A program made the translations under genes and the position numbers. A stretch of 64,000 nt of DNA from Rikenellaceae bacterium (GTDB taxonomy: Bacteria > Bacteroidota > Bacteroidia > Bacteroidales > Rikenellaceae), in contig JAFTOX010000013.1 in assembly GCA_017463585.1 (NCBI GenBank), forward strand, positions 62,001 through 126,000, written 5' to 3'. The stretch's first letter is position 1. Each line of letters begins with the position of its first letter. Of this stretch, positions 44,548 to 52,492 are shown piece after piece. The notes under the pieces were generated by a model, which saw only the letters and a program-made list of their open reading frames with translations, searched no databases and had not been told where the DNA came from.

Positions 44548-44618
44548 TTGAGCTACCAGGATTCGAACCTGGAATAACAGGACCAGAATCTGTTGTGTTA
44601 CCATTACACCATAGCTCA
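44548..44618 (-). tRNA. tRNA-Gln (anticodon CTG)
   Basis: Minus strand has acceptor TGAGCTA paired with TAGCTCA, D arm GTGT..ACAC, anticodon arm ACAGA-TTCTGGT-CCTGT and T arm CCAGG-TTCGAAT-CCTGG. The seven-base loop puts CTG at positions 34-36 (reads CAG). The bottom pair of the anticodon stem is A-C, a mismatch. CCA is not encoded. The flanking prophage remnant makes it a candidate integration site. Confidence 0.93.
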
Positions 44619-44636
44619 ATTCCTGTTTTGCGAGTG

Positions 44637-44644
44637 CAAAAATA
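44637..44644 (-). promoter_or_regulatory. -7 box for tRNA-Gln
   Basis: Minus strand TATTTTTG (TAnnTTTG) 19 nt before the tRNA 5' end. Confidence 0.6.
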
Positions 44645-44687
44645 AGCCAAGATTTTCTTTCGTGCAAGTTTTTCGACGAAAAAATAT

Positions 44688-44695
44688 TATATTTG
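44688..44695 (+). promoter_or_regulatory. -7 box for nucleoside permease
   Basis: TATATTTG, 62 nt upstream of the ATG at 44758; the leader is AT-rich with no structure I recognise. Confidence 0.55.
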
Positions 44696-44757
44696 TTCAA
44701 ACTTTTTGACGCACAAAACGGCCAAAAACAATACAAACAATTAAAATACAAACACTT

Positions 44758-46026
44758 ATGAACACTAAATTACGTCTTATCGTAATGAATTTCCTGCAAT
44801 TCGCAGTATGGGGTGCCTACCTGACTTCGATGGGCACCTATCTGTTCAATGCAGGTCTGGCATCGAAAATCGGTCTTTTCTACGCTTGTCAGGGTATCGT
44901 TTCGATGTTTATGCCCGCAATCATCGGTATCATCGCTGACCGCTATGTGCAGGCTCAGAAGATGTTGGGTATCTGCCACACGTTAGCTGCGGCATTTATG
45001 CTCGGCGCAGGTTACTACGGTCTGCAAGCAGGCACTTCGCCCGATTTCGGCACATTATTTACGCTCTATGCACTCAGCGTAGCGTTCTATATGCCGACTC
45101 TCGCGCTGTCGAACTCGGTGGCTTACACCGTGTTGCGCAAGGCTGGTGAGGATACCGTCAAGGCATTCCCGCCTATTCGTGTATTTGGCACCGTTGGTTT
45201 CATCTGCTCGATGTTGGCAGTCGATTTCCTCGGCTTCCAGAGCACCGCAATGCAGTATGTTGCAAGTGGTGTGATCGGTTTGTTGCTGGGAGTATATGCT
45301 TTCACACTGCCCTCGTGCCCCACTGCTGCCGGTGGCGAGAAGAAATCGCTGGTTGATGCTCTCGGTTTGAAGGCATTTGCGCTGTTCAAGCAGAAGAAGA
45401 TGGCCATTTTCTTCATCTTCTCGATGTTGCTCGGTGTGTCGTTGCAGATCACAAACGGCTTTGCAAACCCCTTCATCAACAGCTTTAAGGCTATCCCTGA
45501 GTTCGCTGATTCGTTCGGTGCCAACCACGCAAATGCACTGATCTCGCTCTCGCAGGTGTCGGAGACGCTGTGTATTCTGCTGATCCCCTTCTGCTTGAAG
45601 CGTTTCGGTATCAAGCGCGTGATGTTGATCGCAATGTTTGCTTGGGTGCTGCGCTTCGGTCTGTTCGGTGCAGGTAACCCCGGTGGCGGCGTATGGATGC
45701 TGATCCTCTCGATGATCGTCTATGGCGTTGCTTTCGACTTCTTCAATATCTCGGGCTCGCTGTTCGTTGATACCGAGACCGATTCGTCGATCCGCTCGTC
45801 GGCTCAGGGTCTGTTTATGATTATGACCAACGGTATCGGTGCTACGATCGGTACGCTCGGCGCGCAGGCTATCGTTGATCGTTTCGTATTCTCGCAGCCC
45901 GAGGGTCTGGCTCAGGTGGCCGGTTGGAGCACAGCGTGGTACGTATTTGCAGCATACGCGCTGGTTGTTGCTGTGCTGTTCGCAATCGTGTTCAAGTATA
46001 AGCACGACCCCGCGAAGATGCAGTAA
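44758..46026 (+). CDS. Nucleoside permease, NupG/XapB-like MFS
   Basis: 422 residues with about 12 membrane helices. MNFLQFAVWGAYLTSMGTYLF at the N-terminus and the DRYVQAQKMLGICH loop are typical of nucleoside:H+ symporters. GVAFDFFNISGSLFVDTETDSSIRSSAQGLFMIMTNGIGA is also a family signature. It imports purine or pyrimidine nucleosides across the inner membrane. Single gene with its own promoter and terminator. Confidence 0.9.
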   Translation: MNTKLRLIVMNFLQFAVWGAYLTSMGTYLFNAGLASKIGLFYACQGIVSMFMPAIIGIIADRYVQAQKMLGICHTLAAAFMLGAGYYGLQAGTSPDFGTLFTLYALSVAFYMPTLALSNSVAYTVLRKAGEDTVKAFPPIRVFGTVGFICSMLAVDFLGFQSTAMQYVASGVIGLLLGVYAFTLPSCPTAAGGEKKSLVDALGLKAFALFKQKKMAIFFIFSMLLGVSLQITNGFANPFINSFKAIPEFADSFGANHANALISLSQVSETLCILLIPFCLKRFGIKRVMLIAMFAWVLRFGLFGAGNPGGGVWMLILSMIVYGVAFDFFNISGSLFVDTETDSSIRSSAQGLFMIMTNGIGATIGTLGAQAIVDRFVFSQPEGLAQVAGWSTAWYVFAAYALVVAVLFAIVFKYKHDPAKMQ

Positions 46027-46046
46027 CGAGATACACATATATAATA

Positions 46047-46082
46047 ATAGCCCCCGAGTCAGCGAAGAATCGGGGGCTATTT
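46047..46082. terminator. Terminator between convergent genes
   Basis: ATAGCCCCCGA / TCGGGGGCTAT stem with a 12-nt loop, T-rich on the plus side. It lies between the nucleoside permease and chromate transporter genes. Confidence 0.8.
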
Positions 46083-46096
46083 GTTTTGTATGACTT

Positions 46097-46633
46097 TTAG
46101 GCGTAAATCGCAATACCCGCAATAGCCGAAAGAACAATCAGCAGAATGGGATTGACTTTGCGAGCCGAGGCGACGAGCGTTGCGGCAAAGAGCACCCAGC
46201 TCCACGCATCGATAAAGTTCGGATCGTCGCTCTGGTGCGGGAAGATCAGCAGCAGAGCTGCCGCACCGATCATACCGATCACCACGGGACGCATTGCCGA
46301 CATCGCACCCGCAACGTAGCGATTCGAGCGCAGACGGAGATAGAAACGTGTGATGAGGATCATCAACGTCATTGCGGGCAGGCTCACAGCCAGCGTCGCC
46401 ACAACCGAGCCCCAAAAGCCCGCAACGGTATAGCCGATGTAGGTTGCCGAGTTGATAGCAATCGGACCGGGGGTCATCTGCGAGATTGCGATGATATCCG
46501 AGAATTGGCTCGCGGTGATCCACCCTCGTTCGGTAACAACCTCGTGCTGAATGAGCGACAGCATTGCGTAGCCACCACCAAACCCGAAGAACCCGATCTT
46601 CAAATAGCTCAAAAACAGTTGCAGGTAGATCAT
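46097..46633 (-). CDS. Chromate transporter half-protein (CHR family), second
   Basis: 178 residues, about five to six membrane helices. The CHR signature FFGFGGGYAMLSLIQHEVV and SQMTPGPIAINSATYIGY are intact. Short-chain CHR proteins work as pairs of one-domain subunits. The start overlaps the other subunit's stop by 4 bp. Actual substrate may be another anion; chromate efflux is the named activity of characterised members. Confidence 0.9.
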   Translation of the reverse strand: MIYLQLFLSYLKIGFFGFGGGYAMLSLIQHEVVTERGWITASQFSDIIAISQMTPGPIAINSATYIGYTVAGFWGSVVATLAVSLPAMTLMILITRFYLRLRSNRYVAGAMSAMRPVVIGMIGAAALLLIFPHQSDDPNFIDAWSWVLFAATLVASARKVNPILLIVLSAIAGIAIYA

Positions 46634-47175
46634 CGCTCGACGTGTTTTCGACTGTTATACAATTCGATAGCGACACCCACTCCCGCCGCAACGATTATCA
46701 ACCAGATGGGCGACACTCCACTCCACCATACAAACAGCGCAACGGCTGCCGCCAAAGCATATTTCCACGCCCCCATACCGCGCGAGAGCGACACGATGGG
46801 CGACACAATGAGTGCTACCACAGCAGGTCGCATACCCTTGAAGGCGGCATTGACATAGACATTTTCGCGGAACTGCGCGAAGTAGATCGCCACTATCAGT
46901 ATCACCGTAAATGCAGGCACCACGACCCCCAGCAGAGCCGCTAACGCACCTGCATAACCGCGCATTTTGTAGCCCACAAAGACCGACGTATTGAGCGCAA
47001 TCGGACCTGGTGCCGACTGAGCCAGCGTCAGCAGTTCGATGAACTCATCACGATCGACCCACCCACGACGGTCGATAACCTCGCGCTGGATAATGGGCAC
47101 CATCGCGTAGCCACCGCCAAAGGTGAATAGTCCGATCTTGAAGAACGAACCGAACATCGTGAGCAACTCTCTCAT
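46630..47175 (-). CDS. Chromate transporter half-protein (CHR family), first
   Basis: 181 residues. Signature LFTFGGGYAMVPIIQREVID and AQSAPGPIALNTSVFVGY. It forms the presumed heterodimer with the next gene. It begins only 6 bp after the NuoB/ferredoxin-like gene stop, so it is in the same transcription unit as the Ehr complex genes, an association I do not know from elsewhere. Confidence 0.9.
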   Translation of the reverse strand: MRELLTMFGSFFKIGLFTFGGGYAMVPIIQREVIDRRGWVDRDEFIELLTLAQSAPGPIALNTSVFVGYKMRGYAGALAALLGVVVPAFTVILIVAIYFAQFRENVYVNAAFKGMRPAVVALIVSPIVSLSRGMGAWKYALAAAVALFVWWSGVSPIWLIIVAAGVGVAIELYNSRKHVER

Positions 47176-47181
47176 CGTGTG

Positions 47182-47958
47182 CTATTTTTGAGTGTGATCC
47201 TCGCGTCGATCGCGCCCAATCAGATTCATCACCGCCTCGATGAAGATCATCGGGTGGGTCGGCGCACCGGGCAACCACAGATCGGGCGTGTGGCTCTCAT
47301 AGAACGAGCGATCGACCTCCGTACTCTCGGCATACAGACCTCCCGACACAGCCTCACTACCCGCCACAATCAGCACCTTCGGATCGGGCACAGCGTCGTA
47401 GCAAACTTGCAGAGCTTCGGCCATATTACGGCTCACAGGACCCGTAACCACCACTCCATCGGCGTGGCGTGGCGAGGCCACAAACTCAACACCATAGCGA
47501 CCGAAGTCGAAATTGACATTGCCCGTTGCGTTCAACTCCATCTCGACCGACGCATCGCCACCTGCCGACACCTGACGCAGTTTCAGCGCGTGGGCAAACA
47601 TCGCAGGAATCTCCTTGCGCACAGCCTCGCGCGTGAATGGAATCGAGCGGGTCGAGGTCGTAACGACCAAATCCTCGCGTCGTGTCGCACCAATGCGATA
47701 GTCGTTGGTGAAACGCACCGCCTGCGGAGCACGTCGTACGCACTCGCCACAGAACAGACAACGACCCATATCGAGCGTGAATGGAGCCGCCGTAATTGCT
47801 CCCGTCGGGCACATCGAGACCAACTCCTCGGCCGTCTGCGCATCGCACTCCGAGAGCTCGGGACGACCACGGAAGATCGCAGGCAGCTCGACCGCCTTCA
47901 AATCGGGAATATATTGTGAGCCGTGGCTCTTGAATACCTTTAACTTATTGAACAGCAT
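47182..47958 (-). CDS. Ferredoxin/NuoB-like fusion subunit of Ehr complex
   Basis: 258 residues. A ferredoxin-like N-terminus has Cys67, Cys70, Cys73 (CLFCGEC) plus Cys50 (MCPTG), enough for one [4Fe-4S] cluster. The fourth Cys of the second motif is Ala77. The C-terminal half (from ~110) aligns with NuoB/HyfI, but the cluster ligands are gone: LRQVSAGGDASVEMEL replaces the CxxC region, IVAGSEAVSGG lacks Cys, and LPGAPTHP replaces GCPP. It would link electron flow to the NuoCD-like subunit, yet seems unable to hold the N2-type cluster. Confidence 0.82.
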   Translation of the reverse strand: MLFNKLKVFKSHGSQYIPDLKAVELPAIFRGRPELSECDAQTAEELVSMCPTGAITAAPFTLDMGRCLFCGECVRRAPQAVRFTNDYRIGATRREDLVVTTSTRSIPFTREAVRKEIPAMFAHALKLRQVSAGGDASVEMELNATGNVNFDFGRYGVEFVASPRHADGVVVTGPVSRNMAEALQVCYDAVPDPKVLIVAGSEAVSGGLYAESTEVDRSFYESHTPDLWLPGAPTHPMIFIEAVMNLIGRDRREDHTQK

Positions 47959-47980
47959 AACTTTTTGCCAATTTTATTCG

Positions 47981-49501
47981 TTACAAATCGTGGCCGCAAT
48001 ACGACAGATTGAAGCTCTTGTTGCAGATCGGGAAATCGCTGATGCCCTCACTACGCACCGCAATCGCCAGCGCCAGCCAATTGTGCATCGAGGGATCCTT
48101 CACGCGGTAGCAAGCCACACGACCCTCGCCATCGGTTATGGCTACGTGGCAACACTCGCCACGCCAACCCTCGACCAGCGCCGTACTCAACTGATAAGGC
48201 GGCAACTTAACCTCCCACTGCGGAGCGGGCGAGCCCACCGAGCAATCGAGGTCCGTAAGCAGCGAGGTGATCGTATCGGCCGCCTGCAACACCTCACGAC
48301 AGCGCATCATCAGTCGTGCCATCACGTCGCCCTGCTCCTTGATAATGCTCTGATGTGCAATGCGATCGGTGAAGACACCCCACGGGTGCGAAACACGCAG
48401 ATCGCGCGCCACACCACTCGCACGTGCCGCTTGACCTACACCACCAATGCGCTGCATTTGCTGAGCATTGACAATTCCGCACTGCTCCATTCGCGACAGC
48501 AGCGACGGCGTGGTTTTGATATCGTGGCGCACCTCGTTATAGCGACGGCGAATCTCCTCGACATTCTTCAAGATCGTCGCACGCAGCTCATCGGTCAGCG
48601 GGAAATTCGTTCCGAACGGACGAATCAAACCTTTGCCAAAACGGTTGCCGCACCACAGCTGAGTAGTATTGATTGTCATCGTGCGCAGAGCCTCGCAAGC
48701 CACCTGACCCAACTGATAACCGACGTCCATACACAGCGCGCCCGTATCGGCAATGTGCATCGCCATACGCTCCAACTCCAACGCTACGGCACGCTCCACA
48801 TCGAGGTTGCCCGCCTTCGACGAATCGAACGAAGCCAACTTCTCGATCGTGCGCACCAATGCCGTGGTATGCGTTACGGCACTATCACCCGCGATACCCT
48901 CGGCCAGCAGCACCTGACGCAACAAGTTCTTCGAGGTTTCGATCTGTCGCTCGGCTCCGCGATGTTGGTATCCGAGCGAGATTTCGAGGTGCAAGACCTC
49001 CTCGCCATTACAGATAAAGCGGAACGCTCCCGGCTCGATGATACCCGCGTGAATCGGGCCCACATTGACCTCGTGCAACGAGGCACTCTCCATCTTATAG
49101 AAGGGATACTCATCCACCGTACCTGCGCGACGCGCACTACGCGAAGGCGCACGCAGAGGTTTATCCCACGGCATACCGTCGTAGCGGATTCCCCATCGTT
49201 CGGTCATATCGCGCTCGAAGGGGTGCATAGCCGCAAACTCCTTGGTCAGCGACGGAAGTTCCTCGTCGTAGTAATCGACATCGTAAGAGGCTACCTCGAT
49301 GGTATGCTCCTCGTCGTTCAAAATCATACACCACACGCGCAGACGAGTCTCCTCGACCGGCACTCCGAAGTAGTGCGCCACGTGGCACGCAGGGTTGCTC
49401 AATCGCTCGCGCACAGCCTCGAAAAATTCGGCATACGAGAGCGACGGAATCTGTCGCAGGTCGATGGCCGAGCCATTGTTATATGTTGTAAACCATTTCA
49501 T
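47981..49501 (-). CDS. NuoC-NuoD-like fused large subunit of Ehr complex
   Basis: 506 residues: NuoC-like part (1-150, HPFERDMTERWGIRYDG) and NuoD/hydrogenase large-subunit-like part (150-506, GPIHAGIIEPGAFRF, EVLHLEISLGYQHRGAE). The NiFe-binding RxCGxC motif is replaced by EGIAGD at 201-206. The C-terminus ends FPICNKSFNLSYCGHDL with Cys493 and Cys502 but no DPCxxC. It is therefore not a hydrogenase. This pattern defines energy-converting-hydrogenase-related complexes, whose substrate is unknown. Confidence 0.88.
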   Translation of the reverse strand: MKWFTTYNNGSAIDLRQIPSLSYAEFFEAVRERLSNPACHVAHYFGVPVEETRLRVWCMILNDEEHTIEVASYDVDYYDEELPSLTKEFAAMHPFERDMTERWGIRYDGMPWDKPLRAPSRSARRAGTVDEYPFYKMESASLHEVNVGPIHAGIIEPGAFRFICNGEEVLHLEISLGYQHRGAERQIETSKNLLRQVLLAEGIAGDSAVTHTTALVRTIEKLASFDSSKAGNLDVERAVALELERMAMHIADTGALCMDVGYQLGQVACEALRTMTINTTQLWCGNRFGKGLIRPFGTNFPLTDELRATILKNVEEIRRRYNEVRHDIKTTPSLLSRMEQCGIVNAQQMQRIGGVGQAARASGVARDLRVSHPWGVFTDRIAHQSIIKEQGDVMARLMMRCREVLQAADTITSLLTDLDCSVGSPAPQWEVKLPPYQLSTALVEGWRGECCHVAITDGEGRVACYRVKDPSMHNWLALAIAVRSEGISDFPICNKSFNLSYCGHDL

Positions 49502-49515
49502 AACCTATCGGAAAG

Positions 49516-50925
49516 CTAAAAATTAACGATTTGCTCGATCCACACCTTCAACCACTCGGGCATAGTCAAGCCCACCACAAACGCCACTGCCAGCAACGAG
49601 AATGCCGACCACGACAGCCACGTTGCGTGCTCCGACTTGCGCGTAGGACTCTGGTTGGGTTGGTAGCAGAGTTTGATCACACGCGAGAAGATCGAGTAGA
49701 TCACAATGCAGAGTAGCAGGAAGATCACCGCAACCAGCCACCACTGACCCTCGCCCATCGTCTGGCGCAGAATCATCAACTCCGACACGAACAGCGGCGA
49801 GGGCGGGAATGCCAACAGCGCCAACGCTCCCAACATCAGACCTGCCGCACCCACGCGGTTCAACTGCATATAGTCGCCCAAGCGGTTGATACGGTAGCCG
49901 TCGTAGATACTGCGCACCACGCCAATCTGCAAGAACATACTGCTCTTGATGAGTGTATGAGCCGCCACGTGCAGCACCGCAGCCCACGCTGCTACGCCAC
50001 CGATACCCAAACCGATCGCCGCGATACCCATATTTTCAACGGTCGAATACGAGAGGAATCGTTTGTAGTTATTCGTTCGTCGCAGGAACAGCGCACCGAT
50101 CACCAGCGACACCACACCCGCCAATACCAGCACACTCTGTACCCACTCGAACACCACACTTGCCGCCATCAATCGATAGACACGCAGAATAGCCACGAAA
50201 CCGGCATTGACCAACACCGTCGAGATCAGGCTTGCCGCAGGCGCAGGGGCCGCAAAGTTGGCATCGACACCGATCGTATAGAGCGGGAAGATCTCCATTT
50301 TACAGCTATAACCCGCCAGCACAAGCAGAAAGGCGATCTTCAAATAGAGCGGATTGCAGTGCGCAACCGCCTCACGCAGCGATTCGTACGACAGCGAGCC
50401 TTCGTGCGCCGCACTACTCAGAATGAGCACACCGAGGTATGCCATTGCGATACCCGTCGAGCAGACGAAGATATATTTCCACGTTGCCTCCAACGTCTCG
50501 GGCGAGCGACGGTGATAGATGATACCTGCCGCACAGATGGTCGTAGCCTCCAAGAAGATCCACGTAACAGCAATATTATTAGCGAAATAGACCGCCGAAA
50601 CTGCCGTGCATAGGAGCACCATCAGCATATTGTACAGACGAAATTCGGGCAGATTGTTGTCGCGCAGATAGTCAAACGAATGGACGAACGCAAATGGCGA
50701 CACGATGGCCATCAGCACCATAAAGAGCGTGCCCGTTGCATCGAACGTAAAGAATTGAGCCGACTCCACGCCTGCGCCCGCCGTTGCCGCCCACGCAGCA
50801 AACACGGCCTGCATTACGAAGAATACCGACGCAAAGCTGACCACCAATCGTCGTGAGCGCGCCAGTCCCGTCATTGCGGCCAACGCGATGGCCGCCACGA
50901 TATAATAGAACATTGTCATATCCAT
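49516..50925 (-). CDS. HyfF/NuoN-like antiporter subunit of Ehr complex
   Basis: 469 residues, about 13-14 membrane helices, proton-channel family related to NuoL/M/N and Mrp. Conserved features are the Glu in IFLEATTICAAGIIYH, Lys in SLVIGALFLRRTNNYKRFLSYSTVENMG, and HVAAHTLIKSSMFLQIG. It probably pumps protons or sodium. It lies 14 bp upstream of the large subunit and 4 bp downstream of the HyfE-like gene. Confidence 0.9.
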   Translation of the reverse strand: MDMTMFYYIVAAIALAAMTGLARSRRLVVSFASVFFVMQAVFAAWAATAGAGVESAQFFTFDATGTLFMVLMAIVSPFAFVHSFDYLRDNNLPEFRLYNMLMVLLCTAVSAVYFANNIAVTWIFLEATTICAAGIIYHRRSPETLEATWKYIFVCSTGIAMAYLGVLILSSAAHEGSLSYESLREAVAHCNPLYLKIAFLLVLAGYSCKMEIFPLYTIGVDANFAAPAPAASLISTVLVNAGFVAILRVYRLMAASVVFEWVQSVLVLAGVVSLVIGALFLRRTNNYKRFLSYSTVENMGIAAIGLGIGGVAAWAAVLHVAAHTLIKSSMFLQIGVVRSIYDGYRINRLGDYMQLNRVGAAGLMLGALALLAFPPSPLFVSELMILRQTMGEGQWWLVAVIFLLLCIVIYSIFSRVIKLCYQPNQSPTRKSEHATWLSWSAFSLLAVAFVVGLTMPEWLKVWIEQIVNF

Positions 50926-50929
50926 AGCA

Positions 50930-51559
50930 TCAATCCTTTACAGAGGTTAGTGAATCGGTATCATCGACCTTGATTCGATCGCCAATCTTGGTGAGGAACA
51001 TTCCGAGCAGCAGAATACTCATCACGATATCGAGCAGGATTGCCGTATTGATCAGTATCGGCATCTCGACACCCATCGCCATCGAGAAGAGGAACACACC
51101 GTTCTCGATCGTCAGGAAACCAACCAAATGAGCAAACAATCTTCGGCGCATTACGATCAGAATCAAACCGCTCAACAGCGCATACAACGACACGCAGAAG
51201 AATGCCTGATTGATCGAATCATCTGCCACCAAATAGGTGATGCAGGCACTTGCCACAAGAGCCACGATCGACATCACCAAACTGCCAAATTGCGAACGAC
51301 CTGCCGGCTGTACGCGGTTGATTTTGTTGTGTTTGATGATTCGTCGCAACATCATCGGCACCACGATTGCCTTGAAAATCAGCGTCTCGGTTACGACAAA
51401 CAGCAGATCGAGCCAATGTATCGAATGCAGTCGGAGCAGCGCGATCAGCAACAGCAGCCAACCCTGATAGGTCATCAGCGTAGCATAGTGGCGGAATCGC
51501 TCGGTTATCGACAGATAGACCAGCGTTACCACATAGAGTATAATGAGTGAAAGTATCAT
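50930..51559 (-). CDS. HyfE-like membrane subunit of Ehr complex
   Basis: 209 residues with about six membrane helices. It has the HyfE/NuoK-like pattern LVGFLTIENGVFLFSMAMGVEMPILINTAILLDIVMSILLLGMF, and FVVTETLIFKAIVVPMMLRRI, both typical of hydrogenase-4 component E. It is a small membrane-arm subunit next to the antiporter subunits. Confidence 0.88.
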   Translation of the reverse strand: MILSLIILYVVTLVYLSITERFRHYATLMTYQGWLLLLIALLRLHSIHWLDLLFVVTETLIFKAIVVPMMLRRIIKHNKINRVQPAGRSQFGSLVMSIVALVASACITYLVADDSINQAFFCVSLYALLSGLILIVMRRRLFAHLVGFLTIENGVFLFSMAMGVEMPILINTAILLDIVMSILLLGMFLTKIGDRIKVDDTDSLTSVKD

Positions 51560-51570
51560 ATCGTCTGAGT

Positions 51571-52485
51571 TTAGCTGATTTGAATGTTAAGCGTCAGCAG
51601 GTAGGCAACAAACAGCAGCAGAGCCGCCAATGCCGACACGGTTAGAATATAGGTTGTGTTGCGCACCAGCTTGCCGCGCGCCTGCGACGACTCGACAACG
51701 CCCACAATCACCGCCACCAAGAGCGACAACGGAGCCACCGTCCACCACTTGAAACACAGGGGCAACATCACTGCATTGGCAGCCAAAACCGCTAGCGCCG
51801 CACCCTTGAACCAATTTGCGCAGTGGATCATTGCCATATCAATGCCCGAATAGTCGAGCACCATAACCTCGTGGATCATCGTCAATTCGAGGTGAGTGCG
51901 CGGGTCATCGACGGGCACACGTCCCTGCTCGACCGTATAGACCTTAACGAGTACGTATGCCAGCAGCACCATCACGATAGTCATCTGCATATCCAGATCG
52001 CGCGCCACCGAGAAGATATCGGCAAACGACGTATAGCCACAAACCATTGCCAACGTAGCCACTACGGCAAACAGTGCAGGCTCAACCAGCGCACCATACA
52101 GAGCCTCGCGGCTTGCACCCATACCCTCGAAACTGCTACCCGTATCCATTGCTGCCAGCACCAGCGACAGACGTCCCAAACCGAGCAGATAGGCAAACAC
52201 AACCACATCGCCACGGAACGAGAGCAGCGGATCGAGGTTGCCGATCGGAATAAACAGCAGAGCCAGCAACGCCGAGCCCATATAGACTGCCGGAGCCACA
52301 CGGAACAGAATACTTGTCGTCGGGCTATAAACGCTGCCCTTGCGAGCCAGCAGAGCCACATTATGCAGGTGCTGCACGATCGAGGGACCGCGACGGCCAC
52401 TCAACACCGAGCGCACACGTGTTATCACACCACCAAGCAACAGCGCGATGGCGATCATAAGTATCGTATTGAATAACTCTTTCAT
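51571..52485 (-). CDS. NuoH/HyfC-like membrane subunit of Ehr complex
   Basis: 304 residues, about eight helices. It has RVRSVLSGRRGPSIVQHLHNVALLARKGSV near the N-terminus, the NuoH cytoplasmic loop with Arg and Pro, and RVPVDDPRTHLELTMIHEVMVLDYSG, the conserved Glu-rich loop. NuoH links the peripheral arm to the membrane arm in complex I and group 4 hydrogenases. Position in the operon is between HyfE-like and HyfB-like genes. Confidence 0.92.
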   Translation of the reverse strand: MKELFNTILMIAIALLLGGVITRVRSVLSGRRGPSIVQHLHNVALLARKGSVYSPTTSILFRVAPAVYMGSALLALLFIPIGNLDPLLSFRGDVVVFAYLLGLGRLSLVLAAMDTGSSFEGMGASREALYGALVEPALFAVVATLAMVCGYTSFADIFSVARDLDMQMTIVMVLLAYVLVKVYTVEQGRVPVDDPRTHLELTMIHEVMVLDYSGIDMAMIHCANWFKGAALAVLAANAVMLPLCFKWWTVAPLSLLVAVIVGVVESSQARGKLVRNTTYILTVSALAALLLFVAYLLTLNIQIS

Positions 52486-52492
52486 AGCCGCA

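Noticed and set aside
44548-44618. att duplication of tRNA-Gln flanking the prophage remnant
   Set aside because: I looked for a second copy of the T-arm/acceptor segment between 41600 and 44500 and saw none, so integration at this tRNA is only suggested.
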